54,550 nt of DNA from an uncultured Mycobacteriaceae bacterium (GCA_903927745.1 CAIYOH010000199.1:1-54550); one strand, 5' to 3'. Shown: positions 30,442 through 42,370, counted from the stretch's first letter. Made by a program: numbers and translations. The notes: generated by a model not told the origin, from the letters alone.

Positions 30442-31706
30442 AGTCGATCGACGAACTGGCCGCCAATCTCGACTTCACCACCGCCAGGACCGGCGGTGAG
30501 CGCTCGGTGACGCTGCTGCCGGACCCGCCCCGGGCGCACCGCCGCTACACCGTGATCTCGGTCGACGACCACATCGTCGAACCGCCGGACACCTTCGCCG
30601 GGCGCGTCCCGCGCAGGTTCGCCGATCGCGCCCCCAGGGTGATCGAGACCGGCAGCGGCGGGCAGACATGGGTGTACGACGGTCAGCAACTGCCCAATGT
30701 CGGATTCAACGCCGTGGTGGGGCGGCCCGTGTCGGAGTACGGCTTTGAGCCGGTGCGTTTCGATGAAATGCGCAGGGGGGCATGGGATATCGATGAGCGA
30801 ATCAAGGACATGGACCTCAACGGCATCTACGCCTCGCTCAATTTCCCGTCATTTCTGCCGGGCTTTGCGGGGCAGCGGCTCCAACAGGTCACCACGGATC
30901 GCGACCTCGCGCTTGCTTCCGTTCGTGCATGGAACGACTGGCACCTCGAGGTATGGGCGGGCTCGCACCCCGGGCGGATCATCCCGTGCCAGTTGCCGTG
31001 GCTGCTGGACCCCGAGCTCGGCGCCACGATGATCCGGGAGAACGCCGAGCGCGGCTTTCGCGCCGTCACGTTCAGTGAGAACCCGGCCATGCTCGGATTA
31101 CCCAGTGTCCATTCGGGGTACTGGGATCCGATGATGGTTGCCTGCGCAGAGACAGGCACCGTCGTCAATCTGCACATCGGGTCGTCGGGGTCGTCGCCGT
31201 CCACCACCGATGACGCGCCCCCCGACGTGCAGGGTGTGCTGTTCTTCGCCTACGCGATCTCGGCAGCGGTCGACTGGTTGTACTCGGGGCTGCCCATCAG
31301 GTTCCCGGATCTGCGGATCTGTCTGTCCGAAGGCGGGATCGGCTGGGTCGCGGGCTTGCTTGATCGTCTCGACCACATGCTCAGCTACCACGAGATGTAC
31401 GGCACCTGGCGGTCGCTCGGCGAAACACTGACTCCGGCTGAGGTTTTCACCCGGAACTTCTGGTTCTGCGCCGTCGAGGACAAGTCGTCGTTCGCGCAGT
31501 ACGACCGGATCGGTGTGGACAACATCATGCTCGAAGCCGACTATCCGCACTGCGACTCGACGTGGCCGCACACCCAGGAGACGATCCATGAACAAATCAG
31601 TGGGCTGCCGCCGGACGTCATCCGCAAAGTGACCTGGGAGAACGCGTCGCGCTTGTATCGGCACCCGGTGCCGGACGAGATCCAGCTGGATCCGGAGGCC
31701 TTCTGA
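30438..31706 (+). CDS. Amidohydrolase-2 family metal-dependent hydrolase
   Basis: This 422-residue TIM-barrel protein of the amidohydrolase-2 group has an N-terminal VISVDDHIVEPPDTF segment, a central NLHIGSSG, LSEGGIGWVAGLLDRLDH, and a C-terminal MLEADYPHCDSTWP with the Asp/His ligands. In mycobacteria such proteins occur in steroid and aromatic catabolic clusters as hydrolases or decarboxylases (relatives include ACMSD). The GTG start overlaps the aldolase stop. A plausible role is decarboxylation or ring hydrolysis of the product made by the aldolase; this is inference. Confidence 0.85.
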   Translation: MKSIDELAANLDFTTARTGGERSVTLLPDPPRAHRRYTVISVDDHIVEPPDTFAGRVPRRFADRAPRVIETGSGGQTWVYDGQQLPNVGFNAVVGRPVSEYGFEPVRFDEMRRGAWDIDERIKDMDLNGIYASLNFPSFLPGFAGQRLQQVTTDRDLALASVRAWNDWHLEVWAGSHPGRIIPCQLPWLLDPELGATMIRENAERGFRAVTFSENPAMLGLPSVHSGYWDPMMVACAETGTVVNLHIGSSGSSPSTTDDAPPDVQGVLFFAYAISAAVDWLYSGLPIRFPDLRICLSEGGIGWVAGLLDRLDHMLSYHEMYGTWRSLGETLTPAEVFTRNFWFCAVEDKSSFAQYDRIGVDNIMLEADYPHCDSTWPHTQETIHEQISGLPPDVIRKVTWENASRLYRHPVPDEIQLDPEAF

Positions 31707-31811
31707 GGGCCTGCGCAGCCCAGGCGAGCGTGCGCGGAATGTCGCCTGCGCCCGCGTGTCGCCGGACAAACACGCCCGCTCGGCCTTGGGTGATGGAGCG
31801 TGACAGGATGA

Positions 31812-34429
<2,618 letters not shown>

Positions 34430-34456
34430 ACGCCCCGTACCGTAACGTCCATAAGT

Positions 34457-35332
34457 TCAGTCGGCGGTTTGGGCTTCGATGACGGTGTCGGTGGGGGCGT
34501 TGCGTTCCCACATGACCGCACCGGTGCAGGCGATGACGACCCATCCAACCCCGAGGACTCCGCACCAGGCCATCAACGCCATCGCGACCCCGATAGGGCC
34601 GAAATCGGTCCAACTCCCGATCACCGCGGGAAAGACGAGTCTGCTCACCACCGGAATGATGATGCCGTCGATCACCACCCCGGCCAATCCGGCCAGTGCG
34701 AGAGATTTCAGGCCACGGCCGCCGTCGCGGACCAGGACGAACGGGGTGAGTGACCAAAAAATCCACATCGGAATCAATGTCACTGCGAACAATGCGATTT
34801 GGGTGGCATGGCTGTGCTCGGTTGCGTCCGCGATGCGCACCCGCAAACCCATCATCGTCAGATACAGCACGAACCACAGCGCGCCGCGCACGAGCCGTTG
34901 GCCGCGACCGAACTGGTCACGCTGCCAGGCCTTGGCGAACATCGCCGCCACAGTCATCGACATGGGTATGCCCCACACCAGGAATGCGGCCAGGCCAAAG
35001 AAGTTCCATGTCGAGCGCAGCCCCGCGGCGGCGCCGAACGCGTCGCGCACGTGCCTGCTGTTCGGCTCGATCAGGCCGAGTTCGCGGATCCAGACCGAGC
35101 CCGGGCTGGCGTCGCCGGCGAACCCGGAGAAGAAGGCGAAGCCGAGGATCATCAGCGGAATAACGACGGTGAACAGCTGAACCGAGATCAGCACACCCTG
35201 ATTCGAACCATCGATCATGGTGAAACGCCTGGCCACCGCGGCGGTCGGGCTCAACTGGCGCGCCGCGATCAGCCGCTGCCGACGTTGGGCGAGGCGTTGC
35301 TGTAGCTGCTGGTGGTGGAGGTCTGAGCTCAC
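34457..35332 (-). CDS. YihY/BrkB-like integral membrane protein
   Basis: This 291-residue protein has a basic N-terminal cytosolic stretch and about six membrane segments in the YihY/UPF0761 pattern (FTMIDGSNQGVLISVQLFT, FGLAAFLVWGIPMSMTV). The family is often annotated as ribonuclease BN, but that label is not supported; function is unknown. GGAGG lies unusually close to the GTG start, so initiation may use a nearby codon. It is convergent with the Gfo/Idh gene and downstream of a second membrane protein gene on the same strand. Confidence 0.75.
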   Translation of the reverse strand: MSSDLHHQQLQQRLAQRRQRLIAARQLSPTAAVARRFTMIDGSNQGVLISVQLFTVVIPLMILGFAFFSGFAGDASPGSVWIRELGLIEPNSRHVRDAFGAAAGLRSTWNFFGLAAFLVWGIPMSMTVAAMFAKAWQRDQFGRGQRLVRGALWFVLYLTMMGLRVRIADATEHSHATQIALFAVTLIPMWIFWSLTPFVLVRDGGRGLKSLALAGLAGVVIDGIIIPVVSRLVFPAVIGSWTDFGPIGVAMALMAWCGVLGVGWVVIACTGAVMWERNAPTDTVIEAQTAD

Positions 35333-35350
35333 GTCCTCCGATTCTAGAGT

Positions 35351-35788
35351 TCAGGAACTTTCCTCGCGCACGGGCAAAGCCCCGAATCCGACGTAGCAGA
35401 GATAGAACCCGGCGGCTCCCATCACGGCCATGACAACCGACATCGCCGCCGTCCACCCGCCGCCGAGCGCGGAGTTCGCCGCCATGGTGTACGCGCCCGG
35501 GCTGGCCATGAGGGCCAGTCCCTTGAGTGTGATCAGCCAGCCGACTACCGACACCGTCGCGGCCGCCGCTCCCCGCCACTGCCGATGAAGCGTCACGACC
35601 GCCAGCCCCAGGGGTAGGACAAACGCGCCGGTGCACCACAACCACATGGGGTTCGCTGCGAAGGCGTCCAGCAGTGCGCGCATCTGGTTGACGTGCGTGA
35701 TCGCCGTTGCGCTGGCGATCACGAGGTAGGGGCCCAGGATGCGGGCGAACGTGCGGGTGCGGTGGTCGACGCGCGGTGCGGTGTTCAT
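35351..35788 (-). CDS. Four-helix membrane protein of unknown function
   Basis: This 145-residue protein has about four hydrophobic segments and few charged residues between them, with a short basic N-terminus (PRVDHRTRTFARIL). ATG 35788 is preferred to the upstream 35806 because the conserved-looking region starts there. It lies 18 bases upstream of the YihY-like gene on the same strand and may be co-transcribed with it. I do not recognise a family. Confidence 0.7.
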   Translation of the reverse strand: MNTAPRVDHRTRTFARILGPYLVIASATAITHVNQMRALLDAFAANPMWLWCTGAFVLPLGLAVVTLHRQWRGAAAATVSVVGWLITLKGLALMASPGAYTMAANSALGGGWTAAMSVVMAVMGAAGFYLCYVGFGALPVREESS

Positions 35789-35855
35789 CTGCTGATCAGA
35801 CCCCACGTCGCGGCGTGTGACCAGGGACCGAGGTCCCGGGCGATCGGGGCCTTCG

Positions 35856-36494
35856 TCAGCTGCTACCTAGTCCCGACTTGATGGCAGCATCCTGCTTCTG
35901 GCCGATCGCCGTCACGAAGTCCGGTGGCGCGAGCATGTCCTTCGGTCCGTCAAATTCCAGCGTGACGAACGCCCTGCCCTCGGTGAACAGCAGCACTGTC
36001 ACGCCCTTCGAGCCGTCCGGGGAGTTACCGGACAGGGTCGTCCCGCCGGCGCCAATGGTGGACGGTTGCGACGTCGGGCTCTTGACCACGTCGGCCTGCC
36101 CTCCCTTCGCCGCGTTCAACGCGTCGGTGGCCGCGGCGGGATCTCCGAGGACAAGGATGGTGTCTTTGATGACGTGACTGCCGTCATCGTTGCTGAACGT
36201 CGTGGCGACGCCCGGCTGGCCACTCGGGTTGGCGGTCGGTGCGCCGGCCGTAAAGGGGATCGGTGCATCGATATCGCTCACCTGGATCAAGAGTCCGGCG
36301 TAGTCGCCGGGTTGCGCGGACGTCGACGGGGTCGCCGCTGCGCCGGGGGTACTCGTGGCCGGGCCGGACGACCCGGACGTCGACGCCGACGGGGGAGCTT
36401 TGGTGGATGTTGCCGACCTGCCGGTACACCCGGAAGTCACCGCGACCGCCAGCGCTAGTGCGACGCCCGCCGTCACCTGCTGAGAAACCTTCAT
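35856..36494 (-). CDS. Lipoprotein of unknown function
   Basis: This 212-residue protein has a signal peptide ending in a lipobox (VTSGC, lipidated Cys at residue 23) and GGGAG before ATG 36494. A Ser/Thr/Pro-rich linker of about 40 residues leads to a globular domain (DYAGLLIQVSDIDAPIPF ... VTLEFDGPKDMLAPPDFV). It should be anchored to the outer face of the inner membrane. The domain pattern is seen in several mycobacterial lipoproteins without assigned function. It is divergent from the SDR gene at 36592. Confidence 0.82.
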   Translation of the reverse strand: MKVSQQVTAGVALALAVAVTSGCTGRSATSTKAPPSASTSGSSGPATSTPGAAATPSTSAQPGDYAGLLIQVSDIDAPIPFTAGAPTANPSGQPGVATTFSNDDGSHVIKDTILVLGDPAAATDALNAAKGGQADVVKSPTSQPSTIGAGGTTLSGNSPDGSKGVTVLLFTEGRAFVTLEFDGPKDMLAPPDFVTAIGQKQDAAIKSGLGSS

Positions 36495-36591
36495 CGGCTC
36501 GTGCTCCCCTCCAGTTCGGCGACACCTCGTCTCGCACGTTTGCCCACCCCGCACAGTACATCCCGGGGTGCGGGCGGGGTACTGTCGCCTG

Positions 36592-37491
36592 GTGCGGACG
36601 GTGAGCGATCCGGCGCTTCTGGCCGGGCGCGGCGCAGTGGTTTCCGGCGGCAGCCGCGGCATCGGACGCGCGGTCGCTGACATGCTGTGCAGCCTGGGCG
36701 CCGGCGTCGTCGTCAACGGCCGCGATGGTGAGGCCGTCGAGGAGACGGTCGCCGCGCTGCGCAACCTCGGGGGACGGGCGACCGCAGTCGTCGGACCCGC
36801 CAACGACGCTCGCGTTGCCACGGCCCTGGTACAGGAATGCACCAGCGTGTTCGGCGCGCTGGACATCCTCGTCAACTGCGCGGGAATCGCCGAGCCGCCC
36901 GGCTCGTCGATCCTGACGATTTCCCCTGAGGACTTCGACCGGCTCATCGGCGCCCACCTCGGCACGGCGTTTCACACGTGCCGCGCCGCCGCGGGGGTGA
37001 TGGCGCGGCAGGGACACGGAGTGATGATCAACACCGGTTCTGTGGCGTTCCTGGGCGACTACGGCGGCACCGGCTACCCCGCGGGCAAGGGTGCCGTCAA
37101 CGCGTTGACCATGGCCCTCGCGGCTGAACTCAAGGGCAGTGGCGTGCGGGCCAATGTCGTGTGCCCCGGCGCCAGGACACGGCTCTCCACGGGGGAGGAG
37201 TACGAAAACCACATCGGCGACCTGCACCGCCGGGGATTACTCGACGAGGCGACGATGCAAGCGTCGCTCGACAGCGCGCCCGCACGCTTTGTGGCGCCCC
37301 TCTACGCCTATTTGGCCAGCGACGCGGCGCGCGATGTGACGGGACGGATCTTCGTCGCGGCGGGCGGGTTCGTCGGCAGCTTCGACCGGCCGACGCCGCG
37401 GGTGCTGGGGTACCGCGATCACCACCGTGCGCAACCCTGGTCGGTCGACGAGTTGCACGAAATGATCGGCGCAAGTGCGCCCCGGCCGTGA
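36592..37491 (+). CDS. SDR family oxidoreductase
   Basis: This 299-residue SDR has VVSGGSRGIGRAVA for cofactor binding, NCAGIAEP, the catalytic Ser in NTGSVAF and Tyr/Lys in YPAGK. The C-terminal region is longer than usual (about 40 extra residues ending WSVDELHEMIG), a shape common in the mycobacterial fabG-like group. Start choice is between GTG 36592 and GTG 36601. The substrate is unknown. It is convergent with the cutinase gene. Confidence 0.82.
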   Translation: MRTVSDPALLAGRGAVVSGGSRGIGRAVADMLCSLGAGVVVNGRDGEAVEETVAALRNLGGRATAVVGPANDARVATALVQECTSVFGALDILVNCAGIAEPPGSSILTISPEDFDRLIGAHLGTAFHTCRAAAGVMARQGHGVMINTGSVAFLGDYGGTGYPAGKGAVNALTMALAAELKGSGVRANVVCPGARTRLSTGEEYENHIGDLHRRGLLDEATMQASLDSAPARFVAPLYAYLASDAARDVTGRIFVAAGGFVGSFDRPTPRVLGYRDHHRAQPWSVDELHEMIGASAPRP

Positions 37492-37528
37492 GCGTGCCGC
37501 TCTGCACACCAGCTTGAGACGGCTCGGG

Positions 37529-38191
37529 TTAGAGGTGATTGGCGGTGAAATCGGCCGCCTGATCGACCATTCCCGCTTCCACGTAACTTCGGTGCGCGGT
37601 CGGGTCGATGTCACCGCCGGCGCAGACCGCGTCGCCCGGAATGCACAAATCGATGGTCTTGGCCGTGTAGAGCGGGCCGATTGTCACCGGTGGCTCGTTG
37701 ATGATGTTCATGAATCGGGCGGACGGTTTTCCGAACAGCGCCACCGCGGCAACGTGACCGGCGACCCCCGGCGGCATCGGCTGGAGCGCCTGCGCCATCT
37801 GCACCCCCTCCGGCACCGCGTTCGCGGTGACGAAACCGATCACCGCCGCGCCCTGGGAGTAGCCACCGAGCACCATCCTCGTCCTGGGGCAGGCCGCCGC
37901 CATGTGCTCGACGTGTGTACCCGCGTCGGTGACGCCGTCGAGGGCCGTGGGGAAGTCCGTCGTCGCCGGATAGTTGACCGGATACACGTCGAGAGTTCTG
38001 GCACCAAGGCGCGGGCGGAGCGTATCGACGAAATTCTGACCCACTCGCCCGACGCCGGGAGGTTCAGCGGTGCCACGGGCGAACACCACCTCCACATCGG
38101 GGCACGGGTCAGCACCCGCAGGAACGACGGGTGCCCCTAAGAGTGCCGACGCGGCGGCCACCGCGGTACCGAAGAGCGCCCTGGGCTTCAC
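37529..38191 (-). CDS. Cutinase-like exported serine esterase
   Basis: This 220-residue protein has a signal peptide (cleavage near ADP, residue 29) and the cutinase fold: Ser112 in GYSQGA, Asp187 in PGDAVC, His200 in AHRSYV, and cysteine pairs consistent with two disulfides. Mycobacterial cutinase-like proteins (Culp family) are secreted or cell-wall lipases or phospholipases. The GTG start at 38191 follows a long open frame that is not coding. M. tuberculosis has a cutinase gene (Rv1758) in the same broad interval. It may release fatty acids for the catabolic operons nearby (inference). Confidence 0.9.
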   Translation of the reverse strand: MKPRALFGTAVAAASALLGAPVVPAGADPCPDVEVVFARGTAEPPGVGRVGQNFVDTLRPRLGARTLDVYPVNYPATTDFPTALDGVTDAGTHVEHMAAACPRTRMVLGGYSQGAAVIGFVTANAVPEGVQMAQALQPMPPGVAGHVAAVALFGKPSARFMNIINEPPVTIGPLYTAKTIDLCIPGDAVCAGGDIDPTAHRSYVEAGMVDQAADFTANHL

Positions 38192-38266
38192 ACCCCCAAC
38201 TTTGTCACAGGGTGCCACAGGGTTTCGGGCGGGCAGTGCCTTCTCGCGTTCGGTAGCGGCTTTAGG

Positions 38267-38830
38267 GTGACGGCTGTGGCGGGGGTCGACCGGCGTCGGT
38301 GGGATGAGCGGTATGCGATCCAGGGAGCGCCGCCGGTGAGTGCGGTGGGGCTGCCTGACATCTTGGCGCGCCACGCGGAGCTCTTGCCCGTCACGGGACA
38401 TGCCCTCGATCTCGCTTGCGGGCAGGGCGGGATCGCCGTGTGGCTCGCCCTGCGCGGGCTCGAGGTCCGGGGATGGGATATCGCGTCCGTTGCCATCGGC
38501 CACGCACGGGATCTTGCCCGGCGCGCTGGCGTCGGCGAACGGTGTCGCTTCGACGTCGCCGACTTGGACGACGGTCTTCCCGCCGGCCCGCCCGTCGACC
38601 TGATTGTCTGTCACAAGTTTCGGGACCACCGGCTCGACGACGCGGTCCTCGGGCGGCTGAAACCAGGCGGACTGCTTGCCCTGGTGGTTCTCAGCGAGGT
38701 CGGGGCGGCTCCCGGGCCGTTTCGCGCAGCGGCCGGCGAACTGCCGTCCGCCTTCGCGGGCCTGCATTCGCTCGTCGCCGGCGAAGGCGAGGGGCACGCC
38801 TGGATACTGGCCCGCCGCGATACCCCTTAG
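38267..38830 (+). CDS. Class I SAM-dependent methyltransferase
   Basis: This 187-residue protein of the TehB/thiopurine-methyltransferase-like group begins with RRRWDERYA and has the SAM-binding motif LDLACGQGGIAVWLA, acidic Asp in GWDIA, and a post-motif VDLIVCHKFRD. The first operator palindrome of the CstR-like operon spans its stop codon, so regulation of the downstream genes may affect transcript ends here. The substrate is unknown; a detoxification role (for example thiols or metalloids) would fit the sulfur-related neighbours but is inferred. Confidence 0.82.
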   Translation: MTAVAGVDRRRWDERYAIQGAPPVSAVGLPDILARHAELLPVTGHALDLACGQGGIAVWLALRGLEVRGWDIASVAIGHARDLARRAGVGERCRFDVADLDDGLPAGPPVDLIVCHKFRDHRLDDAVLGRLKPGGLLALVVLSEVGAAPGPFRAAAGELPSAFAGLHSLVAGEGEGHAWILARRDTP

Positions 38831-38834
38831 GGTA
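38821..38834. promoter_or_regulatory. CsoR/CstR-type operator, site 1
   Basis: TACCCCTTAGGGTA contains perfect TACCC/GGGTA arms around a four-base centre, a pattern like known CsoR-family operators (TACCC...GGGTA). It overlaps the stop codon of the methyltransferase gene. A second copy follows 34 bases downstream. Confidence 0.75.
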
Positions 38835-38854
38835 TGCTGTCGTTAGCGGGTTGA

Positions 38855-38868
38855 TACCCCCCAGGGTA
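38855..38868. promoter_or_regulatory. CsoR/CstR-type operator, site 2
   Basis: TACCCCCCAGGGTA repeats the palindrome of site 1 with only the two central bases changed. It ends 43 bases before the repressor gene start. Two sites 34 bases apart suggest two repressor tetramers controlling one promoter between or within them. Confidence 0.75.
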
Positions 38869-38875
38869 CAAATGA

Positions 38876-39181
<306 letters not shown>

Positions 39182-39260
39182 GCGCGCACAAGATCGGACA
39201 CCACGGACGCCAGGGACACCGCAGACAACGCTGACACCAGGCTCACGAAGGATGCACAAC

Positions 39261-39686
39261 ATGGAACTCGGGATCTCCACCTCGCTGCACACGTCCTTCG
39301 ACGACGCCGTCGCGCGGACGCGCCTGGCGCTGGCCGACCAGGGCTTTGGCGTACTCACCGAAATCAACGTGAAGGACACTCTGAAGGCCAAGCTCGGCCA
39401 CGATATGGAGGATTACGTGATCCTGGGTGCCTGCAATCCGTCGCTGGCGCATCGCGCAATCGACGTGAACCGCCAGATCGGCCTGCTGCTGCCGTGCAAC
39501 GTCGTGGTCCGGACCGACCTCGATCACGCCGACACGGTGCTGGTCGAGGCGATGAACCCGGCGATGCTGGTGGAGGTCTCCGGCGAACCCTCGCTGGTCC
39601 CGATCTCCGAGGAGGTCACCGCAAAGCTGCGGGCGGCGATCGACAGGCTCCACGGCACCGATGCGGTGCCCGCCCGGACGCAGTAG
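39261..39686 (+). CDS. DUF302 domain protein
   Basis: This 141-residue single-domain DUF302 protein has the conserved segments HTSFDDAVARTRLALADQGFGVLTEI and YVILGACNPSLAHRAI. DUF302 genes often sit beside CsoR-type repressors and sulfur- or redox-handling genes; the biochemical role is not established. The Cys in GACNP is a possible reactive residue. GAAGG at 39247 is nine bases before ATG 39261, which favours this start over ATG 39252. It is the second gene of the CstR-like operon. Confidence 0.88.
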   Translation: MELGISTSLHTSFDDAVARTRLALADQGFGVLTEINVKDTLKAKLGHDMEDYVILGACNPSLAHRAIDVNRQIGLLLPCNVVVRTDLDHADTVLVEAMNPAMLVEVSGEPSLVPISEEVTAKLRAAIDRLHGTDAVPARTQ

Positions 39687-39702
39687 GAAAGCGACATTCG
39701 CC

Positions 39703-40071
39703 ATGACGGATGACCAGCATCACCGCGAGGTTCTGGAGAACCTCCTGCCTCAGCACCGCGCGCTGCGCCAGCAGATCCCCGACGTTTACAAGGGTTTCGC
39801 GGCGCTCAGCAGCGCCGCGTTCACCGAAGGGGCGCTCAGCCGCAAGGTCAAGGAACTCATCGCGCTCGCGATCGGGGTCGTCGAGGGTTGTGACGGGTGT
39901 ATCGCCGCACACGCCAAGAGTGCTGCGGACGCCGGTGCCACGCCGCAGGAAACCGCGGAGGCGATCGGCGTCACCTTCCTCATGCATGGCGGCCCGGCCA
40001 CCATCTACGGCGCCCGGGCGTACACCGCGTTCTGCGAATTCGCCGACGGGGCAGCCGCACAACCGACGTAG
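39703..40071 (+). CDS. Carboxymuconolactone decarboxylase/AhpD-like protein
   Basis: This 122-residue all-helical protein of the CMD/AhpD family has the redox motif C63-DG-C66-xxx-H70. AhpD-type proteins use this CxxC with a nearby His to reduce peroxiredoxin adaptors, while CMD enzymes lack the Cys pair; its presence favours a thiol-redox role. Its position after the CstR-like repressor and DUF302 gene suggests handling of peroxides or persulfides. ATG 39703 follows AGGAAAG. The next gene starts 19 bases on and may be co-transcribed. Confidence 0.87.
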   Translation: MTDDQHHREVLENLLPQHRALRQQIPDVYKGFAALSSAAFTEGALSRKVKELIALAIGVVEGCDGCIAAHAKSAADAGATPQETAEAIGVTFLMHGGPATIYGARAYTAFCEFADGAAAQPT

Positions 40072-40090
40072 GCTGATCTCGGGAGTACCG

Positions 40091-41455
40091 ATGACCACAT
40101 TCATGCGTGCGAGCGATGCCTTTACCTGGGCGATGGAGACCGACCCCCGCCTGCGGTCGACCGTGGTGAGCGTGATCCTGTTGGAACGAGCCCCCGACTG
40201 GGACGAGGTCCGGACTCGTTTCGACGAGATCAGCCGCAGATTGCCGATGTTCCGGCAGCGGGTGGTGGAGTCGCCGCCGCCGGCGCCGCCCCGTTGGGAG
40301 TACTACCCCGACTTCGAGTTGGACTACCACCTGCGCCGGGCGGTCGTTCCCGAGCCCGGCAGCCTCGCTGCCGTGCTCGAAATGGCGCGAGTGGCGGACA
40401 TGCAGGATTTCGACCGTGCGCGGGCGCTCTGGGAGACCACGCTGATCGACGGCCTCGAGAACGGCGGCGCCGCCGTGATCTGCAAGTTCCACCATGCACT
40501 GACGGATGGGCTCGGCGGCGTCCAGATCGCCATGCACCTGTTCAGCTTGTCCGACGACCCCTACGTGCCCGAACCTTTGCCCCCGGAGCCGCACGTGACG
40601 AGCCCGTCCCTGCTGAGCGGGTACCTCGACACCTGGCGTTACGACGCCGGCCTGCTGGGGGGCGTCGTCGCGGGCGCGGTCAGGGTGGCGCCGCGCCTGA
40701 TGTACGCCGGTGTCCGGCGGCCCGTCGCCACCGCGCGATGCGCGGCCACTACCGCGGCATCGATCTACCGGGCCGTTCGTCCGATCAGCCGGACTGGTTC
40801 CACCTTGGTGACCGACCGCGGATTGATCCGCAGGTTGGGTGTGCACGACGTGTCGATGCCGGTCCTGCGGGAAGCGGCGCACCGATGCGGCGGGGCACTG
40901 AACGACGCATTCGTGGCCGGAGTGGCCGGGGGATTGCGCCGGTACCACGAACAGCATGGGATCGCGGTCGGCGACCTGCACCTGACGATGCCGGTGAGCC
41001 TGCGGACGACGGCCGACGACATGGGCGGCAACCGGATCACCCTGATGCGGTTCGACGTGCCCGTGGGTGAGGTCGACCCCGCCGTGCGGATCAGAGCCGT
41101 CCATGAACGCGCCCGCGCGGTACGCGACGAACGGTCCCTGCCCTACACGCAGGTGATCGCTGCGGCGCTCAATCTGATGCCGCGCTGGTACATCGGTTCG
41201 ATCCTGCGCCATGTCGACTTCCTGGCCAGCGACGTGCCGGGGGTCCCGGTGCCGGTATTCCTGGGCGGCGCGCCGGTTCTCGCTCAATACGCCTTCGGGC
41301 CGACGATCGGCGCGTCGGTGAACGTCACTCTGCTCACCTACGTCGACACCTGCGCCTTGGGCATCAACGTCGACACCGCGGCGATCCCCGACTTCGACGT
41401 CTTCTACGACGCCCTGGTCGCGGGATTCGCCGAAATACTGTCGCTGGCAGACTGA
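40091..41455 (+). CDS. Wax ester synthase/diacylglycerol acyltransferase (WS/DGAT)
   Basis: This 454-residue acyltransferase has the catalytic motif HHALTDG at residues 134-140 (HHxxxDG), the N-terminal SDAFTWAMET and the C-terminal SDVPG block of the WS/DGAT family. It joins acyl-CoA to diacylglycerol or a long-chain alcohol to make storage lipids. M. tuberculosis has a member (Rv1760) in the corresponding interval upstream of the Rv1780/malQ/ESX-5 block, so this may be its orthologue; symbol assignment among the many paralogues is uncertain. ATG 40091 lies 19 bases after the AhpD-like gene. Confidence 0.9.
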   Translation: MTTFMRASDAFTWAMETDPRLRSTVVSVILLERAPDWDEVRTRFDEISRRLPMFRQRVVESPPPAPPRWEYYPDFELDYHLRRAVVPEPGSLAAVLEMARVADMQDFDRARALWETTLIDGLENGGAAVICKFHHALTDGLGGVQIAMHLFSLSDDPYVPEPLPPEPHVTSPSLLSGYLDTWRYDAGLLGGVVAGAVRVAPRLMYAGVRRPVATARCAATTAASIYRAVRPISRTGSTLVTDRGLIRRLGVHDVSMPVLREAAHRCGGALNDAFVAGVAGGLRRYHEQHGIAVGDLHLTMPVSLRTTADDMGGNRITLMRFDVPVGEVDPAVRIRAVHERARAVRDERSLPYTQVIAAALNLMPRWYIGSILRHVDFLASDVPGVPVPVFLGGAPVLAQYAFGPTIGASVNVTLLTYVDTCALGINVDTAAIPDFDVFYDALVAGFAEILSLAD

Positions 41456-41474
41456 TTCGCTAGCGGCCGCCGGT

Positions 41475-41924
41475 TCAGTTAAACGCGCCCAGGACGGGGG
41501 CGTGGCCGACGACCACGAACGGTTCGACCGCAGTGGTCCGCTCGAAACCGTCGACTTCCGCGCGCCATTCGTAGATCCCCGGATCCAGGGGGAGGCCAGC
41601 CGGAATGTTGATCGTCAGCGGCATACGCACCGATGTTCCGTGAATGGCACCGGCCGGTCGGCCGACCTCCGCCGACGCTTCGAACAAGATCGGTTGCGGG
41701 CCTTGCGGTCCCAGCACCATCACCGGATCTCCATCAGTGGTGAGTAGCTGGCAGGTCAGCGTGTGGCGTTTGTTGGTTTCAACCCAGTCGATATCGAGGA
41801 ACAACACCAACGTCAACGGCGGCGTGGGTGTCGGGCACTGGCGCCAGCCCAGCCCCAACGCATGGACCTTCCCCGACTGGACATCGGCTTGGGCGGCATC
41901 GGCGATGAACAGGCTGATATTCAC
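41475..41924 (-). CDS. DUF6941-like protein
   Basis: This 149-residue beta-rich protein begins NISLFIADAAQADVQSGKVHALGLGWRQ, a pattern seen in DUF6941 proteins of actinobacteria, which have no known function. The C-terminal half (PLDPGIYEWRAEVDGFERTT) looks like an immunoglobulin-like sandwich. The frame is open to 42011, but GTG 41924 precedes the conserved part. It is convergent with the acyltransferase gene. Confidence 0.7.
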   Translation of the reverse strand: MNISLFIADAAQADVQSGKVHALGLGWRQCPTPTPPLTLVLFLDIDWVETNKRHTLTCQLLTTDGDPVMVLGPQGPQPILFEASAEVGRPAGAIHGTSVRMPLTINIPAGLPLDPGIYEWRAEVDGFERTTAVEPFVVVGHAPVLGAFN

Positions 41925-42025
41925 GGGCGGGCTGCACCCTCGCCCGAGCGTCCCGTCCTCATCGCGACTTACCGCCCCTCCTGTGCAGGACCTCCGGCCT
42001 GGCTGAGCCAATCGTAGCCCGGGCG

Positions 42026-42370
42026 CTAGGTGTTGCCGCCCCGCGGCGGGGAGGGCGTATCCCCTTTGAGTATTTTCTGCGGGCAGTAAGCCTGGACTGC
42101 TAGGACCACGAATTTTGCGGCGCTGTCGCCCTGGAAGCCCGGATTGAGGTCCTGCACGTTCTTGACGATCTCGGCGCCCGTCATTCCGCCGTCGGCCAGA
42201 TCGCAGATCACTGTGGCGGCCGATATCGCGCGGTCGGAGTTCATGTTGACCAGCCCCGCCGCGCCGAGGGTGGTCAGGAAGGCCTGATCGGTGGGGCTGA
42301 GGTCGGCGTGGGCGGGAGCGACGCCGACGATCAGCGCGGCTGCACCCGCGAGCAGCAGAGTGGGTTTCAC
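42026..42370 (-). CDS. DUF732 exported protein
   Basis: This 114-residue protein has a signal peptide (KPTLLLAGAAALIVGVAPAHA, cleavage after AHA). The DUF732 core follows: TDQAFLTTLGAAGL, ATVICDLADGGMTGAEIVKNV and a second Cys near YCPQK, probably disulfide-linked. Mycobacteria encode many of these small secreted proteins of unknown function. GTG 42370 is the start because the signal peptide follows at once. It is divergent from the DUF2505 gene. Confidence 0.85.
   Translation of the reverse strand: MKPTLLLAGAAALIVGVAPAHADLSPTDQAFLTTLGAAGLVNMNSDRAISAATVICDLADGGMTGAEIVKNVQDLNPGFQGDSAAKFVVLAVQAYCPQKILKGDTPSPPRGGNT

Noticed and set aside
34457..35332. Ribonuclease BN label for the YihY-like membrane protein
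   Set aside because: The family label is historical; the sequence shows only membrane segments and no nuclease motif.
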